From Polytrichum commune (lineage: Eukaryota; Streptophyta; Polytrichopsida; Polytrichales; Polytrichaceae), in contig OX485807.1 of the NCBI GenBank assembly GCA_950295325.1, forward strand, positions 52,440,796-52,504,795: 64,000 nt of DNA, read 5' to 3'. Shown here piece after piece: positions 10,450 through 20,861 of the stretch. The notes under the pieces were generated by a model that was not told where the DNA came from, did no database searches, and saw only the letters and a program-made list of their open reading frames with translations. Position numbers and translations under genes: made by a program. Position 1 is the stretch's first letter; every line of letters begins with the position of its first letter.

Positions 10450-11799
10450 CTCCCATTTTGGGTTCTTGTCTTTAGCATTCTCCCTTTCCTTGGGAGGCCT
10501 GCCGTAAAACTCCCACACCTCCCTCGAGGTCATGATGTTCCGAATCCAGGATGCCTGGTACGCCCTCTTCTTGTTTCCCATGTTGAAGAAGCGTGAGATG
10601 TCGGTTAGTACAGTCTCGTTGTCAGACCAAACCACCAATGCCTTCCACACCTTTAGCTTCTCCTTTTGGTTGTTGGGGTCATCCCACTCAGTCATCAGCT
10701 GAATTTTTTTAGACGCCTCCACACTGTGTTGGCCGTCAATCAGCCAGAAGTCGCCTTTGCATATTGTCGGCCACATTTCAGGAGTCGGCATTTTCTTCAG
10801 CCCTTGTGGCATGACAACAATTGTCTGCCTGTCGTCTTTGAATTGCCCTCCCAAGATCTGAGCGACCATCCAGTCGACGTAGGCGTCCTCCTTGGCTCGG
10901 ACACACTTCTCAGGTGGCGCAAGGTGGCACTGTGCAATGTTCACCTCGAACTTGAAGTCCCTGCCCATGAAGAAGCAATGCAGGCACTTCGTCTCGAAGT
11001 TATCATTGATTTTCTGTATCTCGCCTGCATCCACCTCTTGGCCAGGTTTCGGCATCCGCAGCTCCGGGGAAACTGGCTTGGTGGTCATGACAGAGGACTC
11101 TCTCGCCCTCTTCGACGGGGTCGTATGCCGACTTCCGGACGGGGTCGTCTGCCGGCTTCCGGACAGTGTGGGCGTCTCGCTGTCAACCGGCGTTCCTGTA
11201 GTGCTAGGCCGTCTGGAGTCTGCAGGGACCGGACACGGTATCTTCACAGTTTGGGGTATGGACGACCCTGCGCCTTCTTCCGCCGTTGCCTTACGCCTCA
11301 CAGGGTTATGCGTTTTGGCTTTACTTTGCAGCGCCTTGTTGAGGACCGTGATGGCCTGTTTCAATTTTGTAAACCTACTTGCAACCTTCGTGTTGGTTAC
11401 ATTGCCATCTATGAAAATTGTCTCCGGTTTGATTGTTTCAGGCTCCACGCATGACTCCTTGGCGTATATAGTGTCGAATGACTCGGAGAACTGGTGCATG
11501 AACATGTGGGCGTTCTGCACGGCGGAGTTCTCGAGAATTACGTCCACGTAATCCCCGAGGGCTTGGACGGACGCAACCTCCCATCCTGTCAACGTTGTCC
11601 AAGTGTGGTTCTCGTGGGTCCCTACTTTTACCACGAATAGGAGCTTGAACTAGGAGCCCTTTACAACCTGAACTGACCACGCAAGGACAAGCCCATCCTT
11701 GGGCACGTATGAGTCGTCCTGGGGGGTTTCATACTCCTGCCATATTACGTCTGGCGCGAGCATAAAGAACCTTTCTCCAGGTCTCTTCTTGGGGGCCAT
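10450..11799 (-). pseudogene. Cargo exon 1: ParB/sulfiredoxin-like domain
   Basis: 450 codons from MAPKKRPGERFFML, with one stop at codon 50. About residues 110-260 are Ser/Thr/Pro-rich and look disordered. From about residue 285 the order of elements resembles the ParB N-terminal fold: FEVNIAQCHLAPPEKCVRA, then MVAQILGGQF, then IVVMPQG, then FWLIDGQHSVEASKK at about 352-366, then KVWKALVVWSDN and ISRFFNMGNKKRAYQ. The core DGQHS corresponds to the DG-x-(H/R)R-type motif of ParB-like proteins. Bacterial and phage ParB-like domains are often joined to DNA methyltransferases, which fits the next exon. The fold call is inference from reading; a profile search would decide. Confidence 0.5.
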
Positions 11800-11826
11800 C
11801 TGTAAGTCCAGAAATTAAAACTATTA

Positions 11827-12440
11827 GTTTCGGTCGATCGACCCAAAGTAGTCGACAATGCATTTAACATTTGGTGGAAATGGAACAAATGTATTTTATT
11901 GACCAGCCCGAATTCAAGGTTTGGGTCGATCGACCGAAACCTTGAACACTTGGTGGCTCGTATTCTTTAAATGTGGAGGCTAGAGTGTTTGGGTCGAGCG
12001 ACCCAAACATTTCATTAATTTTAAAGCTGATTTCTAGTGTTTCAGTAGATTTGAAATTGGGGTTTGGGTCGCTCGACCCAAACATTTTATTAATTCTCAA
12101 TCTGGTTTCAAGTTTTTTTTTTAATTGAGGTTTGGGTCGAGCGACCCAAACATGAGGCTCTGTGGTTTGGGTCGCTCGACCCAAACATTTTATTAATTCT
12201 TAATATGGTTTCAAGGGTTTTTTTATATTTTGAATTGGGGTTTGGGTCGAACGACCCAAACATTGCAGCCTCATGTTTGGGTCGCTCGACCCAAACATGA
12301 GCCTTTGGGGTTTGGGTCGAGCGACCCAAACATGAGGCTGCAATGTTTGGGTCGATCGACCCAAACATTTAATCAATTTTCAAGCTGATTTTAAATGTTT
12401 CGTTACATTTTAAATTGGGGTTTGGGTCGCCTCCCGAAAC
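11827..12440. repeat. Palindrome cluster d (11 copies) in the cargo 5' UTR intron
   Basis: Copies start at 11827, 11919, 11987, 12062, 12130, 12165, 12240, 12275, 12310, 12345 and 12420. The outermost two are degraded. The middle bases vary (AT, AG, CT, AA). All lie between the coding exon start (11799) and the presumed UTR donor at about 12554. Confidence 0.9.
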
Positions 12441-12554
12441 TACTTAGTTTCCAGAGGCATGTTTAATGTTTAAACATCATATACAATGCATTGTATATGA
12501 AACATGATCGTAAAGGAAGTGAAGCAAATTGTGTAGAGTGAAATGATATACCTT

Positions 12555-12860
12555 GTGTTTGAAACTCTTGTAAGCTGCTCTTACAAGCTGATTCTTATAA
12601 CCAGAATCCAGAAACTCTTGTAAGCTGCTCTTACAAGCTGATTCTTAGATCCAGAATCCAGAAACTCTGTGATATCACTAAAAATCAACACTCAGAAACA
12701 CCTAAAAATCACTATGAATCTCACAAGCACTCTGAAACCCTCTCACAAACACCCTGATTCTTGCAAGCCTTCTGATCACTACTAATAACAACCTGAAATC
12801 ACTCCACAACAACAACAAAACTCTGATGTCACTCACTGCATCCACTCTACAATAAGAAAT
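12555..12860 (-). other. Probable 5' UTR exon of the cargo gene, with a 52-bp tandem duplication
   Basis: On the minus strand CACAAG is followed by GTATAT at about 12554, a plausible donor for the intron that ends just before the ATG at 11799. Within the putative exon, GAAACTCTTGTAAGCTGCTC and the following bases to CCAGAATCCA occur twice (about 12559-12663). Each copy holds a short hairpin, CTTGTAAG against CTTACAAG. No TATA box was identified upstream. Confidence 0.4.
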
Positions 12861-13962
12861 GAATGACACTCAACTAAAGCGATCCGGACTCACTCAATGC
12901 GTGCACGCTGAACCAGGAAGAGAGAATAAGCCTATAATCCTAGAAGAGGACTCGAAGGACCAGAGAGGAGACGAAGAATGCAAAGGAAGAAGTGAAGAGA
13001 AAGACAAAGAGGAAAGCGGCGCGTCCAAGCAATACCCAATGAGCGCAAGAAGCTATGCGAAAAGACAAACTCACAATCGCTTGGCGCGTCGCTATGGAAA
13101 GCGGCGGCGCTTCGCGCGGAGGGAGAGGAAAGCGAGAAAGAGAGAAAGAGAGAAAGAGGAGGGGAGAGAAGGGGAGAGCCGAAGGGGTTCCCCTTCAGAC
13201 AATCCTGGCCATGCGATTTCTCGGGCCCATCAACGGCCCAGAAGCCTCGCGGGCCAAAACCCTGCCAGGTGTCCAAACCTCCTTGGTGGAGGTGGTTGCC
13301 CGCGCGGCTTCTGGTGTTGACACATGGCACCCTATGGACATTGCCTTCGGCATTGTCCTTGCCTCTAGGGGCGGGACATAGGAGGGTCGGCGCCTCTCTT
13401 GGCCGCCCGGCCCCGGCATTCTAACCCGGTATTCATTACCGGCAATTCAAAAACATTCAAAAAGCTACATAGACTAAGGTGTTGCACAATATTTACACCA
13501 TCGCCAACTCTGATTTTAATGGTGTTGAATTGAATGATCGCCCATTGGAATTGATAATTGATAACATCGTAGCCATTATTTGTTTTGGTATTTCAATAAT
13601 GTAGTCGTATGGAATCATATGAGAGTGTTACAAAATCTAAGAGGAGTAATTCATAATTATATTGCAATCTTCAAAGGCAATTACACGGTGCAATTATATA
13701 AATATGGTAACCGTTCACATGGTTAAGGGTATTGGGTTATGTATTCTAATTTCTATGATGGTTGTTGGTAGAGGACAAAGCTCTAGACTACAATGGATAC
13801 CCTAACAAGTAGCATTACAGTGAACATTAACATATGTACTTAGAAGCTCAAATTTGAAGTACATGGGAGAAACAAAATGATAACAAATGTATCTACTTCA
13901 ACCCCATGGACTTCACATATCATATGAAGCCATTTAAACATTCAGTTTTTTGTTCGATGATG

Positions 13963-13986
13963 CCTAAACCCTAAACCCTAAACACC
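13963..13986 (-). repeat. Telomere-like repeat (CCCTAAA), inverted relative to 14688
   Basis: CCTAAACCCTAAACCCTAAA followed by CACC. Its reverse complement GGTGTTTAGGGTTTAGGG also begins the repeat at 14688, so the two face each other about 700 bp apart. Confidence 0.8.
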
Positions 13987-14687
13987 ACAAACCATAAATG
14001 AATGGCACACACGTCAAATGACAGGGCCTTGGTGCTTGTAGTTCTCAATACAAATGTATATTGTCATCATAACATCCTAATTCACGAAAGAATGAACTCA
14101 CAAATGTCATTTGTGATTTATGGTTCCATTAATGACTTCCACATACGTAGGTTAATGTCACACTTGCATGCTTGAGGATGGAGCAATGTTGTGTGCACAC
14201 ATTACAAACAACATATGTTCTTTTGATTAGCGCAAATTGAAAGTTGGCCAAAATATTCAACTTTGTCATGGCATCAATTCCTTGTTTTCAAAATATAAGT
14301 CCTCATGTGAGGGTCTAAATAATTGCATTAACTATTATATTTAGTGACTTTTAGTATATGAGGTTTTATAATATTGGCACCTCTTTTGTCAATATATTGT
14401 TTGAATTATACCACAATGTTTGACTCCAAGTAGAATAAAACCCCTTAGATATAACCTTACATATTGTCATAGGGATATTGGTAATTAGTGTATGCATTCA
14501 TATTTAGTGTATCAAACTCTATATATCCAATTTAGTTTTATCTAGTCAATGAAAGTGTTGTAGTGTCACTACAATGAATATGATAATTACACTCAATATG
14601 ATAGTTAGTGTTTGATACACTTAATAAGAATGTTTAAAATAGATGTTGTTTGTATATGGGGGCATCAGTGAACCACTACTAAATTTT

Positions 14688-14720
14688 GGTGTTTAGGGTT
14701 TAGGGTTTAGGGTTTAGGGG
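14688..14720 (+). repeat. Telomere-like repeat (TTTAGGG)
   Basis: GGTG followed by about four TTTAGGG units. A shorter run of the same orientation is at 15430-15450. These match the Arabidopsis-type plant telomere unit. Confidence 0.85.
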
Positions 14721-15875
14721 ATAGGGTTATAACATATTAATCTATCCAATGTCAATGTATAACATTGTCTTACTCGTGAGAAGAGTCTTATAGGAAGGTT
14801 ATAGTGAAGACGATATTGTGTTTATTTGAGACGTTTAAACGCGATATATTGATTGGTCTTGTGTTTATTCAAATAACATGAAATATTGTGGATGTTAATA
14901 GGGGCTAGGGGTCCAACTTTGGATGTTTCGCTCACTTTAGGGAATCACATATTAGTCGCTAATAAACCATCGTTCATGATGTATTTAATATATGGAATGT
15001 GATGTAAAAGTAAATCGGAGAAGCACAACATCGTGTTGTTATTCATTGTTCTCTCCACGTGTATTAGATAATGGAGGAAGATATAACAGATATTGTTTGC
15101 ATAATATGAAGAAGAGTCTAATCGGAAGGTCATAATAAATACAATCTTGATCATGTTAATATGTTATATGGGACGTTTAAACATGATATCCTAATTGGTT
15201 TTGTATTTAGTCAATGCGTATTTCATGTTGTGGATGTTATAAGGGTTTAGGGTCCAATCTTCGATGTTTTGCTCTCACACATTAGTAAACTTGAAGTGAA
15301 CTTGAGGATGGATTCAAGTAACATTAAAATATTGAACTAAAAAGGGACATTGGTAGTTAGTATCCCCTTAACAACGTCCACATACGTTCATCATTGCCAC
15401 TCTTGCATGCGAGATAATAGAGCAAGGTTCTAGGGTTTAGGGTTTAGGGGAGACAAATAAATATTTCTATTCATCATGACAATGGCCTCAAGCCTTGGAA
15501 ACTCTCTCATAATTGCAGCCTCCAAATGGCCCAAACCCCACCTAAATAGGGTTATACTTGAAAGCATTGAATGGAGTTGTGTTTGGGTCTACATATTGGT
15601 TAAAATATACCTTGATGATACTTGAAAAAATTAATGTGGCCGGCACCCTTCCTCCCAACAGCGTATGTCATATCCACACAAGACAAAAAAAAAAGATTAA
15701 ATATCATAGACTAAGTCATATGACGGCTGGGGTATGAGAGGGGCATTGATAGATGCGCATTTTCTACTATAAACAGAAAACGGGGAATTATGTCAGGAGG
15801 TTTGAAAAAACCGCTGCAGGAGAACAAGGCGGGAAAAGCATCCAATGAGGAAGTCGGAGAAACGGAGGTGGATAG

Positions 15876-15882
15876 TATAAAG
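15876..15882 (+). promoter_or_regulatory. Candidate TATA box of the DUF7869 gene
   Basis: TATAAAG within GATAGTATAAAGGGAC. About 90 bp downstream TTCAAG is followed by GTTCGT (15972), a good donor for a 5' UTR intron ending with the acceptor at 16946-16948, just before the ATG at 16954. Confidence 0.45.
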
Positions 15883-16147
15883 GGACGCACCCCCCAAAAC
15901 TCTGTCCTTTTTTGCTCTTCTCCCACTCTTGAATTCGTACAGAGAACTCTTAGTCGGAGCTATACTTCAAGGTTCGTGCATGCTGCCGTTCATTACCACT
16001 TATCCACAGCATGCAAGTTCATGAGCACCTATCCACAGCATGGAAGCCCACCGGGAACTTTGCAATGAGCTCAAAATCATATGGGATTTCGGATTATCCG
16101 CCGCATTATCCGCCGGATTTTGAGGGTTTTAGTGTGACTCTTATCAG

Positions 16148-16764
16148 GTTTGGGTCGGTCGACCCAAACCCCTCCGCTAGTGTGGGTGGGTTTCAACCTG
16201 ACCCTTACACAGGTTTGGGTCGGTCGACCGAAACCCCTCCACTCGTGTGGGAGGGTTTCAGCCTGACCCTTACACAGGTTTGGGTCGGTCGACCGAAATC
16301 CCTCCACTCGTGTGGGAGGGTTTCAGCCTGACCCTTAACCAGGTTTGGGTCGGTCGACCGAAACCCATCCACTAGTGTGGGTGGGTTTAACCCTAAACCC
16401 TAAACCAGGTTTGGGTCGGTCGACCGAAACCCATCCACTAGTGTGGGTGGGTTTAACCCTAAATCCTAAACCAGGTTTGGGTCGGTCGACCGAAACCCCT
16501 CCACTAGTGTGGGAGGGTTTCAACCTGACCCTTACCAGGTTTGGGTCGGTCGACCCAAACCCCTCCACGAGTGTGGGTGGGTTCAGCCTGACCGTGATCA
16601 GGTTTGGGTCGGTCGACCCAAACCCCTCGACCAGTGTGGGCGGGCTTGACCAAAACCCCTCGACCCCTTGACATACAATGTTTGGGTCGACCGACCCAAA
16701 CCCCAACCCCATCTTGGCCGGCTGGAGGTTGACCATGAGAAGGTTTGGGTCGGTCGACCCAAAC
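16148..16764. repeat. Palindrome cluster e (10 copies), tandem unit about 65 bp, in the 5' UTR intron of the transposase gene
   Basis: Palindromes start at 16148, 16213, 16278, 16343, 16409, 16475, 16539, 16602, 16680 and 16743. The middle bases are GT (AC in one, the same on the other strand). Five copies share the arm change CGACCGAAA. The unit also contains a CTCCACTMGTGTGGGWGGG hairpin, so each 65-bp unit has two inverted repeats. Confidence 0.92.
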
Positions 16765-16953
16765 CCCCTCCCAAAATGTTTTTTGGAACTTGCGCAAAGT
16801 ATTGGGAGTTCACATTGTAGTTGTGTTGCAAATGTCTTTATCCTCGGTGTCCCCATTTATCATGATGTCTTGCATTTTTTGATATTTGATTCTTTTGAAC
16901 CCTTACATGGTGTGCATGTTTGTTGAGGTTTCATGTGCATGTGTGTAGGCGAA

Positions 16954-19900
16954 ATGGAGGGAGCTGGTGGAAGAGGGGATGCCTTCTCTGAAGACATGGG
17001 CAACTCCCATTCTTCGTCTGGGGATGACCTAGACATTGTCGGGGAGGATAGTTTTGGTGACAGTGCAGATGAAGGTCATTTGGGGAGTCCTTCGCCATCT
17101 GCCTCTTCTTGCCCCACTGTGGAATGTGTTGGGCTTTCACGAGCTTCATGGGTGAATTTGGATGTGGTACTTGTTAATGACAGTGGAGTTGCTGTGGCGG
17201 AGGGTATTTGTCGTAACACACATCCACAAGATTGCATTGATGAAAACCCCCTTGGCACCGAGGACGTTGGAGTTGTTATATTGGAATCACTCGTACATTC
17301 CGAAGTGAATCCAACTCATAGGTTCTCGTTGCGAAGGTGGCCGTTGAGGAATGTGACAATTGATGGGGTTAATTTGCATGAGCATGAGCGACGACACATC
17401 CAAATCCAACAGGAGCTCCAAGCAAACATTCGGCCACGTAAAGGCCTACGGAAGTACGATACATTGGCACGTCCTACTCCGTCTGCAAATGAGTGTAAAC
17501 GTCAAAGGTTGCTCTGTGAGGAATCTATTAGAGAAGTTGCCACAAAGGATTGTTGTGTACATCGTTGTTGCCAATTGTTCCCAAGGGATAAATTGAAAGC
17601 CATCCGCGAGGAAATGTGGCTTGGAGATTTCCGTCTAAGATCCACCAAAAAACTTGATGTCCATAGGGCGATACATGTGAACGGAGCGGGTCGAAAGGTC
17701 ATCACCCTTGAGAGCATAGACGTGTGTTGTACGGCATGGTACACCATTCACGGTGTGTCAAAAGCGGAATTTTATAGACAAGCCGCGTATGCCAAGGAAG
17801 GACGCCGGTCCCGTCACCATGGGAATACGGGCTTAAAGAAACCAAGGGAAGCAACGAGACAAGCAACAGCCACTCTGGCAACCATCATTGTCCCCCTTGC
17901 CGATGCAATGCCGCACAAAACACGCACACTCTCAACCGGTGAAAAGGTTGTAGAGAAGGTTCTTCCTACAGGCACGAAATGGAAAGACATATTGTTGGAC
18001 GTAAACGCAGTTGGCGAGAAGGCTGGGTTGGACCCTATTTCGTTGTCGAAACTGAGTGCAATAAAAAAATCTCACTTTAGCGAATACATCACAAAAAGAC
18101 GAGGCGACAAATTTGCCCGTTGTTCCAAATGCGAGAAGTTGAAACGCCTTCGAGATGCACACACGATGGGGACAGAGTCCTATGCCGCACATCAAATGAA
18201 CTATTTCAAGCATGTGAACATGCAAGAGGCACACCGTAATGATTACTACACAAATAGAGCTTTGTCCATCTCTAGGCCTTTGGAGGTCCTTACAATCATC
18301 CATGACAAAATGGACCATGCCAAAACAGCCTCACCATGTTTTGCAAATCGAATAAAAGCCACGGACGGCCTTTTTAAGCTTCCTGTATCGGTTACAGGTG
18401 ATTTCGATAACAATTGCATTGCATTACCTAAACACAAATTTGTGCTTTTAGGTTTGTACTTGGGGCCATAGATGTACACCATGTGAATTTTTTGGTGTTA
18501 TAATTGAATATTAAACCATTGGGTTGGCTTTGCAGGGATGATTGCACATGGACACGGTGATGTCAAGTATGCTCATTATGCTCTTGATTTGTATCCGGCG
18601 GATTCAAACCACACAATAGGGTCATTTGCAAAGCTTTTACGTGATTTGGAGAAACCGCCGTCCTATTCATCAAGATTGTTATTTGAAAACTCGGGATCAA
18701 CACCTCTATATGAAGCGGTCTTGGATGGAAGAGATGTATGCGTGCACTCCTTACCGGAGCCACCAAGTGAAGATGTGATAGCTAAGAATTTGCCCCCAAC
18801 TCTACGTGTCCAATTGGACAATTGTGCGAAGGACAATAAAAGTAGATATGTTTTTGCATATTGGTCGTTGTTGGTTGCGAAAGGCATTTTCAAGGAGGTT
18901 TTTGTGTCCTTTCTATTGGTAGGCCACACGCACGACGATATCGATGCATCTTTTGGACGTTGGAGCATGAAGTTGCGCGAGGAGGATTTTCCAACAATCC
19001 CATTGTTGATGAAGTCGTACATGGATTTGGAGAACATTCCCGTCATCCCCCATATGATCGAGGAGGTTCCCGACTTCAAGGCATTTATAGAACCGTATAT
19101 TCGAAGCGGAGCTCACCGATTGATCGGACATACGAAGGCACAACAATTTCGGTTCTACGTGCGTGACGATGGTGTCCCCGCCATGCAATACAAGTTGTTG
19201 TGCACGTCACAAGACTGGAGCCCGCCGGAGGGTCTCCTTGTATGGCGTGTTGATGGGGAGGGAAGGACGATGTTGCCTGACGGAGAGCCTAAGCCTTGCA
19301 AACCAATACCCATGAAGAATTTGGAGGACATTTGTAAAGGCATATCAGGCTTCATACAATATTGGGAGAGTTTGAGGGTAGCGGATGTTGGTGGATCGTG
19401 TTGGCTTCGTTACGGAAGTTGGATACAATATTGGACACGTGTTCGTGGCGCTTTGGCAAACCTTCATCAAGATACACCCCTTACTTTAAGGCATGGGTTT
19501 TGGCCACAAACACGTGTCAACGTACAAGTTTCGGAGGCTAGTCTTTTGGGAAATGGAGAGGTTCGAGAGGAGTTTGATGTGGACGACCATTACGTGGGAC
19601 CTGCTAGTAGTCGTCCGCCACCATCTTTCCGCATTGTAGTGGATTGTCATGAAGGTTATATGCTCATTTTGCGTCCTGGAGATGAGACATATGCAAAGCC
19701 AGTGTGGGTGGCAAGAGCTTTGTCCAAACCAAATTTTGTAACTTCCAGCCCTCATTTTCGACAAATACAAGTAGAGTACTACCGACCGACAGCAGGGAAT
19801 GAAGATGTTGTTCGGCATTATACAGGCTGGGATACAAACCCTAACTTTCGGTGGAAGGTGGATTCTGAGCACGGTCCATCTTGGGTAGATACAGATTCCA

Positions 19901-20022
19901 TATTCATAGCATGGAAACCACGGAAAAATCATAGTGGATCAGTGTCCATCCCTCAAAAGTACATAACTTTTGCAAAAGACAACCTTGCTCGGATCGCAGA
20001 AGAAGCAACCCACGTTGAATGA
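16954..20022 (+). CDS. DUF7869-family protein, candidate transposase (2 exons, 994 aa, intact)
   Basis: Exon 1 16954-18451 and exon 2 18536-20022, with an 84-bp intron (GTTTGT..TGCAG). The joined length of 2985 nt is open throughout. The start was chosen as the first ATG after the acceptor at 16946-16948. Features: a low-complexity acidic N-terminus; Cys-rich KDCCVHRCCQ; VCCTAWYTIHGVS; CSKCEKL; IIHDKMDHAKT (Asp 451 and 454); VQLDNCAKDNKSRYVF (Asp 594); VGHTHDDIDASF (about 629-639). The last three blocks are the hallmark of DUF7869 proteins, which occur in high copy in many animal and plant genomes and are thought to be transposon-encoded. Their spacing is compatible with an RNase H-like DDE/D active site, which is inference. 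As the only intact nuclease-like gene between the 28-bp inverted repeats, it is the best candidate to move the element. Confidence 0.82.
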
Positions 20023-20525
20023 GAAGTTGGTAGGATTGTGTTAGCATGATTATAGTGTAATATGTAATTCGACGAATATATATTACTCATATGTGTGCTC
20101 CTCAAACTTGGGGCAAAGTTTGGGTAGAACTTGCGAATGCTATATTGTTTGGGGTTGGATGAATATCCATTTACTATATTTCAATACAGTTGTGAAGTTC
20201 ATTTTTTTATTAAGTTTGGGACTAAATTTTCCATTGAAGAAAAATGCATTTATTGCATGTACTTTGTATGTTGCAATGTCTATATTTTATTGACCATGCT
20301 AATAATAGAAATCATTTTATATGTTTCTTGGGTGAAACTAGTTTGGAGTGCTCTACCCAAAGTGTTTTTGTTGATGAAGTTGGTGTTGAGTGCTCTACCA
20401 TATGTGCTTATGTCCACACCCCATAGATTTGGGATATTAGAACATATAATATATTTGAGATTGTTCGCAATATAGTTTCGGAACACGGAATGTTGTTTGA
20501 TCCATATATTAATTTGAGACTAGAG
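20023..20525 (+). other. 3' flank of the DUF7869 gene, with degraded palindromes
   Basis: AT-rich. 20341-20362 reads GTTTGGAGTG, CT, CTACCCAAAG, a degraded copy of the 22-nt palindrome; a weaker one is near 20384. Next to the right end a short hairpin (TTGAGACT against AGTCTCAA, 20513-20537) overlaps the terminal repeat. Confidence 0.5.
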
Positions 20526-20553
20526 AAAGTCTCAATTTAACGAATATAGTGTT
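20526..20553 (-). repeat. Right terminal inverted repeat of the 16-kb transposon
   Basis: Exact reverse complement of 4479-4506. It is followed by the target duplication ATCT at 20554-20557. Confidence 0.88.
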
Positions 20554-20738
20554 ATCTTTGCATTCACTTAATCTGTTGGACCCTCAAGCGTAGTGTGAAA
20601 CAATCTTGGTCTGGCTCCGCCTTTTGCACCAATGAGAGTGCTTGAAGTGCAATGGCCCACAATCTTGTGTGTGAAAGTGGTCCTCATTGATAGTCAATAA
20701 CATACTTAATTTATATTTTATATAGATTACAATACCTG

Positions 20739-20861
20739 CATAACATTACTTAGACCATGAGTTGTGTTCGGCTACCCTAACTCCGGATTCAGTACGAAGC
20801 ACTGAGATTCCGGCATATGAAAACTTTATTCTCGAATCTTCATCAACTAAGTAATGTTATG
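20739..20861. mobile_element. 123-bp foldback MITE, ends CATAACATTACTTAG
   Basis: The left end CATAACATTACTTAG is perfectly inverted at the right end. The first 12 bases are shared with the element at 22431-22586, so both belong to one family. No convincing target duplication was found and the superfamily is unknown. Confidence 0.6.

Larger units (their letters stand above)
5092..11799 (-). pseudogene. Cargo gene: ParB-like, DNA methyltransferase-like and FCP1-phosphatase-like multidomain protein (decaying)
   Basis: Exons readable on the minus strand: 11799-10450, 10201-9136, 8818-7346, 6832 to about 6062, 5896-5543 and 5409-5092. Introns have GT..AG ends. Every junction that can be read is phase 0, including the direct join of 7346 to 6832 across an intron holding one palindrome. 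That supports one transcription unit, although the link from the 6832 exon to the 5896 exon is unproven because a TGA stands at 6062. The start ATG (11799) lies directly after a splice acceptor, so the 5' UTR is in an upstream exon near 12555-12860. Damage: in-frame stops at 11650-11652, 9470-9472 and 9248-9250, and one frameshift near 9210. Two of the stops fit former Trp codons (TGG to TGA or TAG), as expected from 5-methylcytosine decay. Function is inferred from motifs only. Confidence 0.6.
12861..15870. other. Central spacer of the transposon between divergent genes
   Basis: About 12,900-13,430 is GC-rich and purine-rich, with reading frames of low-complexity composition that I do not accept as genes. 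About 14782-14935 and 15110-15275 are a diverged direct repeat (both have GAAGAGTCT... and ...GGGACGTTTAAAC-like phrases). Telomere-like repeats are listed separately. The spacer probably holds the promoters of the two divergent genes. Confidence 0.5.
4479..20553. mobile_element. 16,075-bp DNA transposon with DUF7869 transposase and methyltransferase/phosphatase-like cargo
   Basis: Seen: perfect 28-bp terminal inverted repeats (4479-4506 and 20526-20553, beginning AACACTATATTCGTTAAATT) flanked by the same four bases ATCT (4475-4478 and 20554-20557). Inside are a rightward two-exon gene for a DUF7869-family protein (16954-20022), a leftward multi-exon cargo gene (11799 to 5092) and about 34 copies of a 22-nt palindrome found nowhere else in the window except in degraded form in the related MITE. 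The ends include CACTA at 4481, but a CACTA-type reading would give flanks TAA and TTA, which are not a direct duplication. No En/Spm transposase was seen either. Perfect ends and an open transposase suggest a fairly recent insertion; the cargo gene is already damaged. Classification beyond a TIR element with a DUF7869 protein is open. Confidence 0.85.

Noticed and set aside
12859-13381. Open frames in the GC-rich spacer of the transposon
   Set aside because: Arg/Glu/Lys low complexity caused by a purine-rich strand; no domain, no splice context and a position in the presumed promoter zone.
4481-20551. CACTA (En/Spm) classification from the CACTA near both ends
   Set aside because: The 3-bp flanks (TAA and TTA) are not a direct duplication, no En/Spm transposase is present, and the 4-bp duplication outside AACACTA fits both this element and its small relative.
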